This document shows, one piece after another, positions 54,661 to 63,344 of a stretch of DNA of 64,000 bases. A program made the translations under genes and the position numbers. This DNA is from Sediminicola sp040566555 (GTDB taxonomy: Bacteria > Bacteroidota > Bacteroidia > Flavobacteriales > Flavobacteriaceae), in the NCBI RefSeq assembly GCF_040566555.1, contig NZ_JBEWYP010000004.1, positions 186,001 through 250,000 of the forward strand, in the 5' to 3' direction. How positions within the stretch are numbered: position 1 is the stretch's first letter; the number at the start of each line of letters is the position of its first letter. Under the pieces are notes generated by a model, which had not been told where the DNA came from, did no database searches, and saw only the letters and a list, made by a program, of their open reading frames with translations.

Positions 54661-55791
54661 CTATTCTTTTAATTCCGTTTGAAGGGCTTCAAAAAATAGA
54701 TCGATATGTTTTTTGGTAATGTTCAAAGCGGGGAGAATTCTCAAAACATGTTTATCCTTTGCTCCTCCCGTAAATAAGTGTTGGTTGTAAATTAATTTTT
54801 TCCGCAGTTCGGAAACATCAAAACCAAACTCCAAGCCTATCATAAGGCCTCTTCCCTTTACCCTCTTTACTTCAGGTATTTTCGCTGCCTTGGAAATGAA
54901 ATATTCGTATAGTTTGTTGGTATTTTCAATGAGGAATTCCTGTTCAATAACTTCCAATACCGCCAATGCTGCCGCACAAGCCAAATGATTCCCGCCAAAG
55001 GTAGTGCCCAACAAGCCATAGGAAGCTTTGATGCTATCGTGTATCAAAACACCACCAATAGGAAAACCGTTCCCCATGCCTTTTGCGATTGTAATAATAT
55101 CTGGATATATGTCGTGATGTTGGAAGGCGAAGAATTTACCGCTTCTTCCATACCCCGACTGCACCTCATCTGCAATGAGCAGTGCATGGTGTTCCTTACA
55201 AAGTTTGGCGATTTCCTGGTAAAATTCTGTAGAAGGCTCGTCCAATCCCCCTACACCTTGAATGGCTTCCAAAATAACGGCGCATACGTCCCCTTTTTCA
55301 ATTTCCTTGGTAAAGGCCTTTATGTCATCAAAAGGAAGAAAAGTGACCTTTTGTTGTTGGTTGATGGGCGCATTGATTTTTAAGTCGTCCGTAGCTGCAA
55401 CTGCAGCTGAGGTCCTTCCATGGAAGCTGTTGTGGAATGCCAATACCCTTGACTTCCCAGTTTGAAAGGAGGCTAATTTTAAAGCATTTTCATTGGCTTC
55501 AGCTCCCGAATTGCATAAAAAGAGATTGTAATCCTCACAATTTGAAAGTTTACCTAATTTCTCGGCCAATTCTGATTGCAACGGATTTTGGATGGCATTA
55601 CTATAGAATCCAATTTGGTCCAATTGCTCCTTTATACGCCTAACATAGTGCGGATGGGAGTGGCCAATAGATATAACGGCATGTCCTCCATAAAAGTCAA
55701 GGTATTTCTGACCTTTATCATCAATTACGACAATGCCTTTGGCGGAAACAGGGGTTACGTTATATAATGGATATACATCAAATAGGTTCAT
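54661..55791 (-). CDS. argD: acetylornithine aminotransferase
   Basis: A 376-residue class III PLP aminotransferase. Motifs are NSGAEANENALKLA (95-108), HNSFHGRTSAA (120-130), ADEVQSGYGRSG (207-218, with D208) and the PLP lysine K237 in IITIAKGMGNGFPIGG. It converts N-acyl-glutamate semialdehyde to N-acyl-ornithine, supplying the carbamoyltransferase encoded downstream. It starts 2 bases after the proC stop. Confidence 0.93.
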   Translation of the reverse strand: MNLFDVYPLYNVTPVSAKGIVVIDDKGQKYLDFYGGHAVISIGHSHPHYVRRIKEQLDQIGFYSNAIQNPLQSELAEKLGKLSNCEDYNLFLCNSGAEANENALKLASFQTGKSRVLAFHNSFHGRTSAAVAATDDLKINAPINQQQKVTFLPFDDIKAFTKEIEKGDVCAVILEAIQGVGGLDEPSTEFYQEIAKLCKEHHALLIADEVQSGYGRSGKFFAFQHHDIYPDIITIAKGMGNGFPIGGVLIHDSIKASYGLLGTTFGGNHLACAAALAVLEVIEQEFLIENTNKLYEYFISKAAKIPEVKRVKGRGLMIGLEFGFDVSELRKKLIYNQHLFTGGAKDKHVLRILPALNITKKHIDLFFEALQTELKE

Positions 55792-55793
55792 TG

Positions 55794-56591
55794 TTATTCT
55801 TTTTTAATTTGATTGATCTTTTCATAGGAGGCCACGATGCCCTGAATTAGGGAAGAGCTCAATCCTTGGTGTTCCATTTCATTCAATCCTTGGATGGTAC
55901 ATCCTCTTGGGGTGGTCACCCTATCAATTTCTTCTTCAGGATGGTTGCCCGAGGCGATAAGTAATTGGGCAGCTCCATTGCAGGTATGCATAGCCAGTTC
56001 CTGTGCTTCCTTGGCATCAAAACCAAGCTGAATGGCACCTTGGGTAGTAGCCCTGATAAGTCGCATCCAAAAGGCTATCCCACTGGCGCAAATGACCGTG
56101 GCTGCTTGCATTTGATTTTCGGGAATGATCATAGAATGGCCCATTTTATTGAAAATTGTCCTGGCCAGCTCAATTTTTTCCTGACCCTTTTCATTTGCGC
56201 AGATACAGGTCATGGACTGGCCTACTGAAATTGCCGTATTGGGCATGCTACGAATAATATTGTTGTTCTTGCCAATAACCTTTTCAATTCGCTCTATACT
56301 AAATCCAGTAATCGTGGATATAATAATATGGTTGTCCGCCAAATAGTCTTTTAGCTGTTTTAGAATATTTTCAAAATGTACGGGTTGCACGGCAAAGATT
56401 AAAATATCCGAATTTTTCAGAGCTTCCTTGTTGTCCATGGACACAGTGACATTGCCATACGACTCCAGAGCTTTTATCGGGCTAATATCCCTTTTGGTGA
56501 GGTATATGGAGGCGATTCCGTCATTTGTATTCAATAATCCTTTGGCTATGGACAAACCCAAGTTTCCCGCCCCAATTATGGCTATTTTCAT
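55794..56591 (-). CDS. proC: pyrroline-5-carboxylate reductase
   Basis: A 265-residue NAD(P)H-dependent reductase making proline from pyrroline-5-carboxylate. The Rossmann motif GAGNLGLSIAKGLL is at 7-20, the nucleotide-binding region follows with ILIFAVQPVHFENIL, RSMPNTAISVGQSMT is near 117-131, and the C-terminal motif VTTPRGCTIQGLNEME is present. Located between argC (48-base gap) and argD (2-base gap), so proline and arginine synthesis share one transcript. Confidence 0.93.
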   Translation of the reverse strand: MKIAIIGAGNLGLSIAKGLLNTNDGIASIYLTKRDISPIKALESYGNVTVSMDNKEALKNSDILIFAVQPVHFENILKQLKDYLADNHIIISTITGFSIERIEKVIGKNNNIIRSMPNTAISVGQSMTCICANEKGQEKIELARTIFNKMGHSMIIPENQMQAATVICASGIAFWMRLIRATTQGAIQLGFDAKEAQELAMHTCNGAAQLLIASGNHPEEEIDRVTTPRGCTIQGLNEMEHQGLSSSLIQGIVASYEKINQIKKE

Positions 56592-56639
56592 TTTGTTTGG
56601 TTTATTCGTTGTTGTTCACAAAAGGTAACGATCAATAAT

Positions 56640-57614
56640 TTAAAATACTCCTGCTTTTAATTGTAGTCCTTCCGGTTCCTCAAACTTAAACATCAGGTTC
56701 ATGTTTTGTACGGCCTGCCCTGATGCACCTTTTAATAAATTATCTATGGCAGAGGTAACCAACAACACTCCGTTGTGCTTGTGTAGATGGATATGGCAAT
56801 GGTTGGTGTTCACTATTTGCTTCAGACAAATTTCCTCGTCTGAGACTTGTGTAAACATAGCATCGGCATAAAAATCCTTATATAGGCTTTTGGCATCGTC
56901 TATAGACCCGTTATAGTTGGTGTAGGCTGTAGCAAAGATGCCGCGGGTGAAATTACCACGACTGGGCAAAAAGAATAGCTCCCCAGCATTGGATTGGAGG
57001 GAATTTAAACTTTCATTTATTTCTCCCAGATGTTGGTGGGTAAAGGGTTTGTACCAGGAAATATTGTTGGTCCTCCAACTAAAATGTGAAGTTGCGGATA
57101 GGCTAACTCCAGCGCCAGTACTTCCAGTGACAGCATTGATGTGCACAGGATTGTCAAGCGCGCCAGCTTTTGCCAAAGGCAATAGTGCCAATTGAATGGC
57201 GGTTGCAAAACATCCTGGATTAGCAATATAATTTGCTTTTTTGATGGCTTCCTTATTCAATTCCGGAAGACCATAAACAAAATCCTTGGCATTGAAAACC
57301 GCATCGGCCTTTAGTCTAAAATCATTGCTCAGGTCAATGATTTTTGTATTGTCAGAGAATTGATGTTCATTTAAAAAGGCAGTGGAATTTCCATGGCCCA
57401 AACAAAGAAAGACTACATCCACCGTTAAGTTAACCTCTCCAGTGAACTTTATATCCGTTACCCCCAATAGATCGGGATGTGCCGTTGATGCCTTTTTTCC
57501 TGCTCTAGTTGTACTGTATATAAAATCGATACTTACCTTGGAATGGTTCAGTAGAATTCGTATCAGTTCACCCCCCGTATATCCTGAACCTCCAATTATT
57601 CCTGCTTTAATCAT
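56640..57614 (-). CDS. argC: N-acetyl-gamma-glutamyl-phosphate reductase
   Basis: A 324-residue reductase. The frame is open 22 codons further up, but the ATG at 57614 (MIKAGIIGGSGYTGGEL) gives the normal start and overlaps the end of argG by 8 bases. The Rossmann motif is at 6-15, the catalytic Cys135 is in NPGCFATAIQLALLPL, and the C-terminal region has the usual NLLKGASGQAVQNMNLM. It reduces N-acyl-glutamyl phosphate to the semialdehyde. Confidence 0.93.
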   Translation of the reverse strand: MIKAGIIGGSGYTGGELIRILLNHSKVSIDFIYSTTRAGKKASTAHPDLLGVTDIKFTGEVNLTVDVVFLCLGHGNSTAFLNEHQFSDNTKIIDLSNDFRLKADAVFNAKDFVYGLPELNKEAIKKANYIANPGCFATAIQLALLPLAKAGALDNPVHINAVTGSTGAGVSLSATSHFSWRTNNISWYKPFTHQHLGEINESLNSLQSNAGELFFLPSRGNFTRGIFATAYTNYNGSIDDAKSLYKDFYADAMFTQVSDEEICLKQIVNTNHCHIHLHKHNGVLLVTSAIDNLLKGASGQAVQNMNLMFKFEEPEGLQLKAGVF

Positions 57615-58797
57615 GACTATTGTTGACGTGGTTATATATTTTTCCGGCGTTGGAAAGTATTTTGATGAACCCTTTTGCATCGTCCGCGGTCCAACCTTTG
57701 TTCATTTCCCCATAGCTTCCAAAAGAGGCATTCATCAGGTCGTGCTTGGAGTCTATACCATTGAGTTGAAAACGATAAGGGTGAAGGCTAACAAATACGT
57801 CCCCAGAAACATTCTTCTGTGTATCGGTTAGGAACACCTCAATATTTCTCATGACCTCATCCAAATAATTTCCTTCGTGGAGGAGCATTCCATAGAAATT
57901 TCCTTGTTGTTCCTTCTGGAATTGCTGCCACTTACTTAAAGTGTGTTTTTCCAACAAGTGGTGGGCTTTTATAATGATAAGGGATGCAGGGGCTTCAAAC
58001 CCAACTCTTCCTTTAATCCCTATGATGGTATCCCCAACGTGGATATCCCTTCCAATGGCATACTTAGAGGCCAGGGCGTCCAAGGCAATAATATTATTCA
58101 CGGGAGTGTTCTCCTTGCCGTTGATGGCTATAAGTTCTCCTTTCTTAAACGTGAGTTTAACATCTGTGGGTTCTGTTTCTTGTAACTGACTTGGATAGGC
58201 CGTATCAGGTAGGGCCGAATGTGACGTTAAAGTCTCTTCGCCACCTACGGAAGTACCCCATAGGCCTCTATTGATGGAATATTTGGCTTTTTCCCAAGAA
58301 TAATCCACCCCATTTTCTTTAAGGTAGGCTATTTCAGCTTCTCTCGAAAGTTTGTTGTCCCTAATGGGGGTGATGATCTCAATTTCTGGGGCAATGATCT
58401 GAAAAATCATATCAAATCTTACCTGATCATTTCCTGCTCCAGTACTACCATGGGCAATGTAAGATGCGCCTACTTTTTTAGCATGGTTCACTATTTCTAT
58501 GGCCTGTACAATACGTTCAGCACTTACCGATAAGGGATAGGTGTTATTTTTTAAGACATTGCCAAAGATTAGGTATTTGACTACTTTGTCATAAAAGGTC
58601 TGTACCGCATCAATGGAGGTGTAGGTTGAGGCCCCTAATTGTAATGCTTTTTCTTGGATACTGGCTATTTCTTCTTTTGAGAATCCTCCTGTATTCACGC
58701 TCACCGCGTGCACTTCAAACCCTTTATCCTTGGATAGATATTTTGCACAATAAGATGTGTCGAGTCCACCGCTATAGGCTAATACTAATTTTTTCAT
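57607..58797 (-). CDS. argG: argininosuccinate synthase
   Basis: A 396-residue ATP-dependent ligase joining citrulline and aspartate. The ATP pyrophosphatase loop SGGLDTS is at 9-15, and AHGSTGAGNDQVRFDM lies at about 114-129. Length fits the family. Its ATG overlaps the stop of the GNAT gene by 4 bases, and its end overlaps argC by 8 bases. Confidence 0.94.
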   Translation of the reverse strand: MKKLVLAYSGGLDTSYCAKYLSKDKGFEVHAVSVNTGGFSKEEIASIQEKALQLGASTYTSIDAVQTFYDKVVKYLIFGNVLKNNTYPLSVSAERIVQAIEIVNHAKKVGASYIAHGSTGAGNDQVRFDMIFQIIAPEIEIITPIRDNKLSREAEIAYLKENGVDYSWEKAKYSINRGLWGTSVGGEETLTSHSALPDTAYPSQLQETEPTDVKLTFKKGELIAINGKENTPVNNIIALDALASKYAIGRDIHVGDTIIGIKGRVGFEAPASLIIIKAHHLLEKHTLSKWQQFQKEQQGNFYGMLLHEGNYLDEVMRNIEVFLTDTQKNVSGDVFVSLHPYRFQLNGIDSKHDLMNASFGSYGEMNKGWTADDAKGFIKILSNAGKIYNHVNNSHD

Positions 58798-59411
58798 TTT
58801 TCTTTCTTTTTAAGGAACAATTGCTCCTTGATGCTTTTTAATCGTGTAAATGCTTTTGTATTCAAATTGCTGTCCTCCACCTTTTTCTTGGCGTGCGGAT
58901 CATATAACATGCCCGTGCACAAGCACATTTTTGTTTCAGTCCTGGTAAGAATATCAAAATTCTTGCAGGTTTGGCAGCCCTTCCAAAATTCTGGATCATC
59001 GGTAAGTTCCGAAAAGGTAACGGGCTTATAGCCCAGCTCATAATTCATTTTCATTACGGCCAACCCAGTGGTAATACCAAATATTTTAGCGTCCGGAAAT
59101 TTTTTCCTGGAAAGTTCAAAAACGGCTTTTTTGATTTGTTTGGCAAGGCCTTGTCCTCTGTAATCGGGGTGGACGATTAATCCTGAATTGGCGACAAATT
59201 TTTCATGGCCCCATACTTCTATATAGCAGAAACCGGCAAATTTGTCCCCGTCCAAGGCTAAAATGGCGTTGCCATTTTTTAACCTTTTCTCAATATACTC
59301 CGTAGTTCGTTTTGCAATACCGGTGCCGCGTACTTTGGCAGACTCCTCTATGGTATCACAGATGATCTGGGAATATTTAAAATATGATTCATTAGCAATA
59401 ACAATCTTCAT
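58794..59411 (-). CDS. GNAT N-acetyltransferase with C-terminal cysteine cluster, first gene of the arginine operon
   Basis: A 205-residue GNAT protein. The ATG at 59411 (MKIVIANESYFKYSQ) is chosen over an upstream one because the extra residues are untypical. The acetyl-CoA-binding loop is HPDYRGQGLAKQIK (81-94). A distinct C-terminal cluster, C146-x2-C149 and C163-x-C165, could bind a metal. As the lead gene of an arginine operon lacking any argA or argJ, it is the obvious candidate for N-acetylglutamate synthase, in a non-classical form. That is inferred from context. Confidence 0.78.
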   Translation of the reverse strand: MKIVIANESYFKYSQIICDTIEESAKVRGTGIAKRTTEYIEKRLKNGNAILALDGDKFAGFCYIEVWGHEKFVANSGLIVHPDYRGQGLAKQIKKAVFELSRKKFPDAKIFGITTGLAVMKMNYELGYKPVTFSELTDDPEFWKGCQTCKNFDILTRTETKMCLCTGMLYDPHAKKKVEDSNLNTKAFTRLKSIKEQLFLKKKEK

Positions 59412-59589
59412 TGAATGTTGCTTTAGGATTAAATAAAATAATGATTTTTTTCGAGAGTTGGAAATGGACTCACCTATTTCCATAATAGAAGCGCACCCTT
59501 ACGGGCGACGACGTGTAGGCGTAAATGTATAAGCGGGAAAAGAAACCCGATTATGAAAAAGTATATGTGTAGTTACATTCATTACAAAA

Positions 59590-59597
59590 CAAATGTA
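59590..59597 (-). promoter_or_regulatory. candidate -7 box of the arginine operon
   Basis: TACATTTG on the minus strand fits TAnnTTTG. No TTG stands 16-23 bases upstream, so only half of the promoter is matched. Transcription would begin near 59583, giving a leader of about 170 bases. Confidence 0.35.
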
Positions 59598-59628
59598 CCA
59601 ATTAAAATGAATTAGAGGTAAAACATGA

Positions 59629-60978
59629 TTAATTTTTACAAAATAACAGGTTTTTGTTATTTAGGGTAATCAATTCATAGATTAAGAAACCATATACTAG
59701 GATATATTCAATGCTGAGAATTAAAAGGCTCTCTTGAAACAGCGCATTGGAATAAGCCCAATAGCTCAAGATGACAGTAAAGGACCACACCAGGGGAAAC
59801 CTAAATTCAGTAAAAATCGCCAAAATGACCAAGAAGATGATGTACCACGGATGAACCGTTGTGGCCAAAAAATAATAGCAACTTAAAATCCATAACATAG
59901 AAACAATCAGACCGGATGTGTTTTTATTGTTGCGTAAAAAAGTAAAAACAAGGACCACCGTGATAATTATAAAGGGTATTACTTTTCCATAGACCTTTAT
60001 CATTTCGTAAGCAGGGACATCAAATTGTAAACCAACGTATTTGATGATGTTATAAATACTTGCGTTGAATTCAAAATTTGAAAACCAAAGCCCTATGGTT
60101 GCGGAGTAGTTGGCGATGAAGTCCATCGTGAAAAATGGAAGCGTAAATACTAGAACGGCACCCCCTATGATGAAATAAAAGATCAAACTTTTTTTGATGC
60201 CGTAATGTTTTAAGAACAGGGGCAGGAAGATAAGGGGAACAAGCTTAGTTAAAATAGCAAAAGCATAAAATACACCTCCCCACTGCCATTTTTTCTTTGC
60301 CGTAAAATAAATGGCAACCATAAAGAAAAATAACATGACTCCTTCAAAATGAAGATTGCCCGTAAGTTCTATAATGACCAATGGATTTAAAAAATACCAG
60401 AAAATCAGATAGGACGATCTATTGAGGTGCTTCAATAACTTTATTCCAAAGTATAGAATACCCAGATCAGCGCATATTATTATGGCGCGCATCACCATGA
60501 TGCTGCCTAGGATTGACTTCCCGCCTAATGCAGCTGCTAAGGCAAAAAGCACTTGGTTAAGAGGGGGGTAATTGGAAAAATGTTTGGCGCTCAGCTCTCC
60601 CATTCCCATATGTAATTCTTGGGCATTGGCAATGACGAGATTCCCTTGTGCCATTAGTTCGTTTGGTGTAAACAGATAGGGGTTGAAGCCCTGTCTGACC
60701 AATTCCCCATCCCATATAAAACGAAAGAAATCCTGGGAGAGATTAGGTGAGACAACAAAAAAGACCAAACGAAATAGAATGCCAGCAACGATAAGAAATT
60801 TAAAATTCCACTTCTCAAATTGTATGATTTTATAACACAAAAAAAATAACCCTAGGGATAGGGTTATTAGTTTTATAAAATCTGACCTGTCTAGGTCATA
60901 AGCAAAACTCCCATAGAATCCGATGCTGATAAGCACCATAAGGATTGGAAATTTATGAAGTTTCCAATAGGAGGACAT
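59629..60978 (-). CDS. GT-C fold membrane glycosyltransferase (polyprenyl-phosphate-sugar dependent type)
   Basis: A 449-residue protein with about ten or eleven membrane helices. The first periplasmic loop carries an Asp/Arg motif, SQDFFRFIWDGELVRQGFNPY (D83, R86, D90), typical of mannosyltransferase-like GT-C enzymes that take sugars from polyprenyl phosphate. HFSNYPPLNQVLFA and the late VHPWYIIF are also common to the group. It follows the processive GT2 gene by 2 bases and ends the glycosyltransferase operon. Sugar and acceptor are unknown. Confidence 0.75.
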   Translation of the reverse strand: MSSYWKLHKFPILMVLISIGFYGSFAYDLDRSDFIKLITLSLGLFFLCYKIIQFEKWNFKFLIVAGILFRLVFFVVSPNLSQDFFRFIWDGELVRQGFNPYLFTPNELMAQGNLVIANAQELHMGMGELSAKHFSNYPPLNQVLFALAAALGGKSILGSIMVMRAIIICADLGILYFGIKLLKHLNRSSYLIFWYFLNPLVIIELTGNLHFEGVMLFFFMVAIYFTAKKKWQWGGVFYAFAILTKLVPLIFLPLFLKHYGIKKSLIFYFIIGGAVLVFTLPFFTMDFIANYSATIGLWFSNFEFNASIYNIIKYVGLQFDVPAYEMIKVYGKVIPFIIITVVLVFTFLRNNKNTSGLIVSMLWILSCYYFLATTVHPWYIIFLVILAIFTEFRFPLVWSFTVILSYWAYSNALFQESLLILSIEYILVYGFLIYELITLNNKNLLFCKN

Positions 60979-60980
60979 AC

Positions 60981-62465
60981 TTATGCTTTAGCAGTAAGTG
61001 AGTTGAAGAATACAAATCCGAAACCTAAGAACAACATAAAATGGAATGGGAACAATCCAAAATCGTTCAAAGGAATGGCACTGTACATTCCAAACAAGAA
61101 ATATATCATAAGCAATGCTTCCAATATCATGTTTGGAGATAATTTTTTAGCCAAGTATTTATTTCCTTTCCAACTATCTGTAAGGTTGTTAATGTTGAAT
61201 TTTGGTGTTCTTACAAATTCACTTCTTTTCCCCATATGCCCTTCCAAGACTGCCATGGAATTGTGCAAAGAAAAACCTAAAGCTACCGAGAAGAAGGTAA
61301 AAAATATTTTTATATAGTCCACAAAGCTATCAAAACTACTGCCCTGTATGCTCTTATAGGTAAACCAATAGCAGACAAATAAGATGATGGTACTGACTAC
61401 GAAGAAGCTTGTCACTTCAAAAATCCATCCCAAGTGACCGTACATATTCTTGATATACAACATTGGGATACTCAAAAATGCTACGATGAACACGCATAGG
61501 AACATTGAACTGTTCAACAAATGCATCACACCATGGAATTTGGTCTTAAAGGAAATGTTCCTAGAGGTTACAACGCTCAATACAGTTTTTCTAAAGTTTT
61601 CCGCACCACCCTTGTTCCAACGGAATTGTTGGGAACGAGCTGCACTGATCACTACAGGGAGTTCTGCAGGAGTTTCTACATCTTCCAAATATTTAAACTT
61701 CCAGTTTTTCAATTGTGCCCTATAGCTCAAGTCCAAATCTTCAGTTAAGGTATCACCTTCCCAGTTACCGGCATCAAGGATACATTCCTTACGCCAGATA
61801 CCTGCTGTACCATTAAAGTTGATGAAGTGTCCTTTTGCGTTTCTACCTACTTGTTCCAAAGTAAAGTGGGCATCCAATGCAAAGGCTTGGATTTTTGTCA
61901 AAGTAGAGTAATCTCTGTTGATATGTCCCCAACGGGTCTGTACCACACCAATTTCTTGGTCTTTGAAATATATAACGGTTTTTTTCAACCAATCTGCATC
62001 AGGTAAAAAGTCGGCATCAAAAATTGCGATAAATTCACCCTTGGCAATTTTAAGACCTTCTTTCAGTGCTCCGGCCTTATAGCCAGATCTGTTTTCTCTT
62101 CTAATGTGAGTGATGTCCAATCCAGTTTCCTGAAGTGCAGCAATTCTTCTGGCAGTGTCGTTTACAGAATCATCTGTAGAATCGTCCAGTACCTGAATTT
62201 CAAGTTTACTTGATGGGTATTCAATTTTTGCAATATTCTCCAACAATCTCTCTACAACATACTCTTCATTGTAAATAGGCAATTGAATGGTGACAAAGGG
62301 AATTTCTTTTGGATCAAGAAGATTGTATTTCGGGGCTTCTTGGTTCTGTCTTTTATACCAAAGATAATTTACAAGAAGGTTCAATTGAGCCAAACTGTAA
62401 AAGAAGATTAATACTAGCGCAATACTGTAGATTGCAATGATAATGTAAGTGATGGTTAGTCCCAT
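60981..62465 (-). CDS. processive GT2 glycosyltransferase, cellulose-synthase-like
   Basis: A 494-residue inner-membrane glycosyltransferase. One N-terminal membrane helix (about 5-30) leads to a cytoplasmic GT2 domain with VTIQLPIYNEEYVVERLL, the DxD at 150-152 (FDADF), TED at 241-243 and QQFRW at 279-283, the hallmarks of processive beta-glycan synthases. Four membrane helices follow at the C-terminus. A family-level assignment is safe; the product (beta-glucan, glucolipid or other) is not known. It lies 36 bases after the DPM1-like gene. Confidence 0.85.
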   Translation of the reverse strand: MGLTITYIIIAIYSIALVLIFFYSLAQLNLLVNYLWYKRQNQEAPKYNLLDPKEIPFVTIQLPIYNEEYVVERLLENIAKIEYPSSKLEIQVLDDSTDDSVNDTARRIAALQETGLDITHIRRENRSGYKAGALKEGLKIAKGEFIAIFDADFLPDADWLKKTVIYFKDQEIGVVQTRWGHINRDYSTLTKIQAFALDAHFTLEQVGRNAKGHFINFNGTAGIWRKECILDAGNWEGDTLTEDLDLSYRAQLKNWKFKYLEDVETPAELPVVISAARSQQFRWNKGGAENFRKTVLSVVTSRNISFKTKFHGVMHLLNSSMFLCVFIVAFLSIPMLYIKNMYGHLGWIFEVTSFFVVSTIILFVCYWFTYKSIQGSSFDSFVDYIKIFFTFFSVALGFSLHNSMAVLEGHMGKRSEFVRTPKFNINNLTDSWKGNKYLAKKLSPNMILEALLMIYFLFGMYSAIPLNDFGLFPFHFMLFLGFGFVFFNSLTAKA

Positions 62466-62501
62466 TTTAGTTGATAAAGAAAAGTGTGATTAAGTTGATT
62501 T

Positions 62502-63191
62502 TTATTTAATACTATATTTAAAAATCCAACCTAGGATTTTTATGCCTGCAAATATACTACCTTTTACCGTACCTGATACTTTTGATACCCCAATTCTTTT
62601 TTTGTAACGAACCGCTACTTCGGTGTATGTAAGTTTCTTACGTAACGCTTTTAGTTGCATTTCTACAGTCCAGCCATAGGTCTTGTCCTCCATGTCCAAT
62701 GCCAATAACTGGTCATATTTTATGGCTCTGAAGGGTCCTAAATCTGTATATTTTGCCTTAAAAAGCATTTTCATTAGAAAAGTTGCCAGATTATTGCCGA
62801 AAATCTGTTGCGGTGTCATAGAACCTTGCTCCCTCAGTTCCTTTACACGAGCCCCAATAACAAAATCTATGTCCCTTTCTATAATAGGTTCTACTATTTT
62901 GGTAATTTCTTCCGGGTAATCGGAATAGTCACCGTCGATAAATACGATAATATCAGGTGTTTTGGATCTTTTCGCTATGTATTCCATTCCACATAGACAG
63001 GCATACCCATAACCCCTTCTGTTTTCACGTAGTACAGTGGCCCCTGCCTTCTCGGCGTTTATGGCGGTTTGGTCAGTGGAATTATTGTTCACGACAATTA
63101 TTTCCGATATATATTGAGGTATTTCTTGAATTACTTTCGCAATAGAATCTTCTTCATTAAAAGCTGGAATAATTACTATGATGTCTTTCAT
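62502..63191 (-). CDS. GT2 glycosyltransferase, DPM1/GtrB-like
   Basis: A 229-residue soluble GT2 enzyme: IIVIIPAFNEEDSIAKVI at the N-terminus, D39-D40-type NNSTDQT, the DxD D86-G-D88 in VFIDGDYSDYPEE, and GPFRAIKYDQLLAL. It lacks membrane helices, apart from a hydrophobic C-terminal tail. Such enzymes usually charge polyprenyl phosphate with a sugar, which would feed the GT-C transferase two genes downstream; this link is inferred. Confidence 0.82.
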   Translation of the reverse strand: MKDIIVIIPAFNEEDSIAKVIQEIPQYISEIIVVNNNSTDQTAINAEKAGATVLRENRRGYGYACLCGMEYIAKRSKTPDIIVFIDGDYSDYPEEITKIVEPIIERDIDFVIGARVKELREQGSMTPQQIFGNNLATFLMKMLFKAKYTDLGPFRAIKYDQLLALDMEDKTYGWTVEMQLKALRKKLTYTEVAVRYKKRIGVSKVSGTVKGSIFAGIKILGWIFKYSIK

Positions 63192-63290
63192 TATACTTGT
63201 TTTGGACGCTAAGCTGTCCTTCCTTCTATTACTGATTTAGGTTCTTCTATTGTGTAATCCAAATGGCTTTACTCATTTTTTAAAAGCGGA

Positions 63291-63320
63291 CAAAAGTAGA
63301 TAACTTGTATGCAATGGCAA
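63291..63320 (-). promoter_or_regulatory. promoter of the glycosyltransferase operon
   Basis: On the minus strand, TTG (63320-63318), a 19-base spacer and TACTTTTG (63298-63291) match the Bacteroidota -33/-7 pattern well. Transcription would begin near 63286, about 95 bases before the first GT2 ATG. Confidence 0.6.
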
Positions 63321-63344
63321 TACAAAAAATTATAATGTTTTTTA

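Noticed and set aside
57615..57680. N-terminal extension of ArgC
   Set aside because: The added residues lie inside argG and precede the normal GIIGGSGYTGGEL start; the ATG at 57614 is favoured.
59561..59580. TGTAGTTACA dyad upstream of the arginine operon as an ArgR-type box
   Set aside because: Only 4+2+4 bases symmetric and a single copy; too short to support an ARG box.
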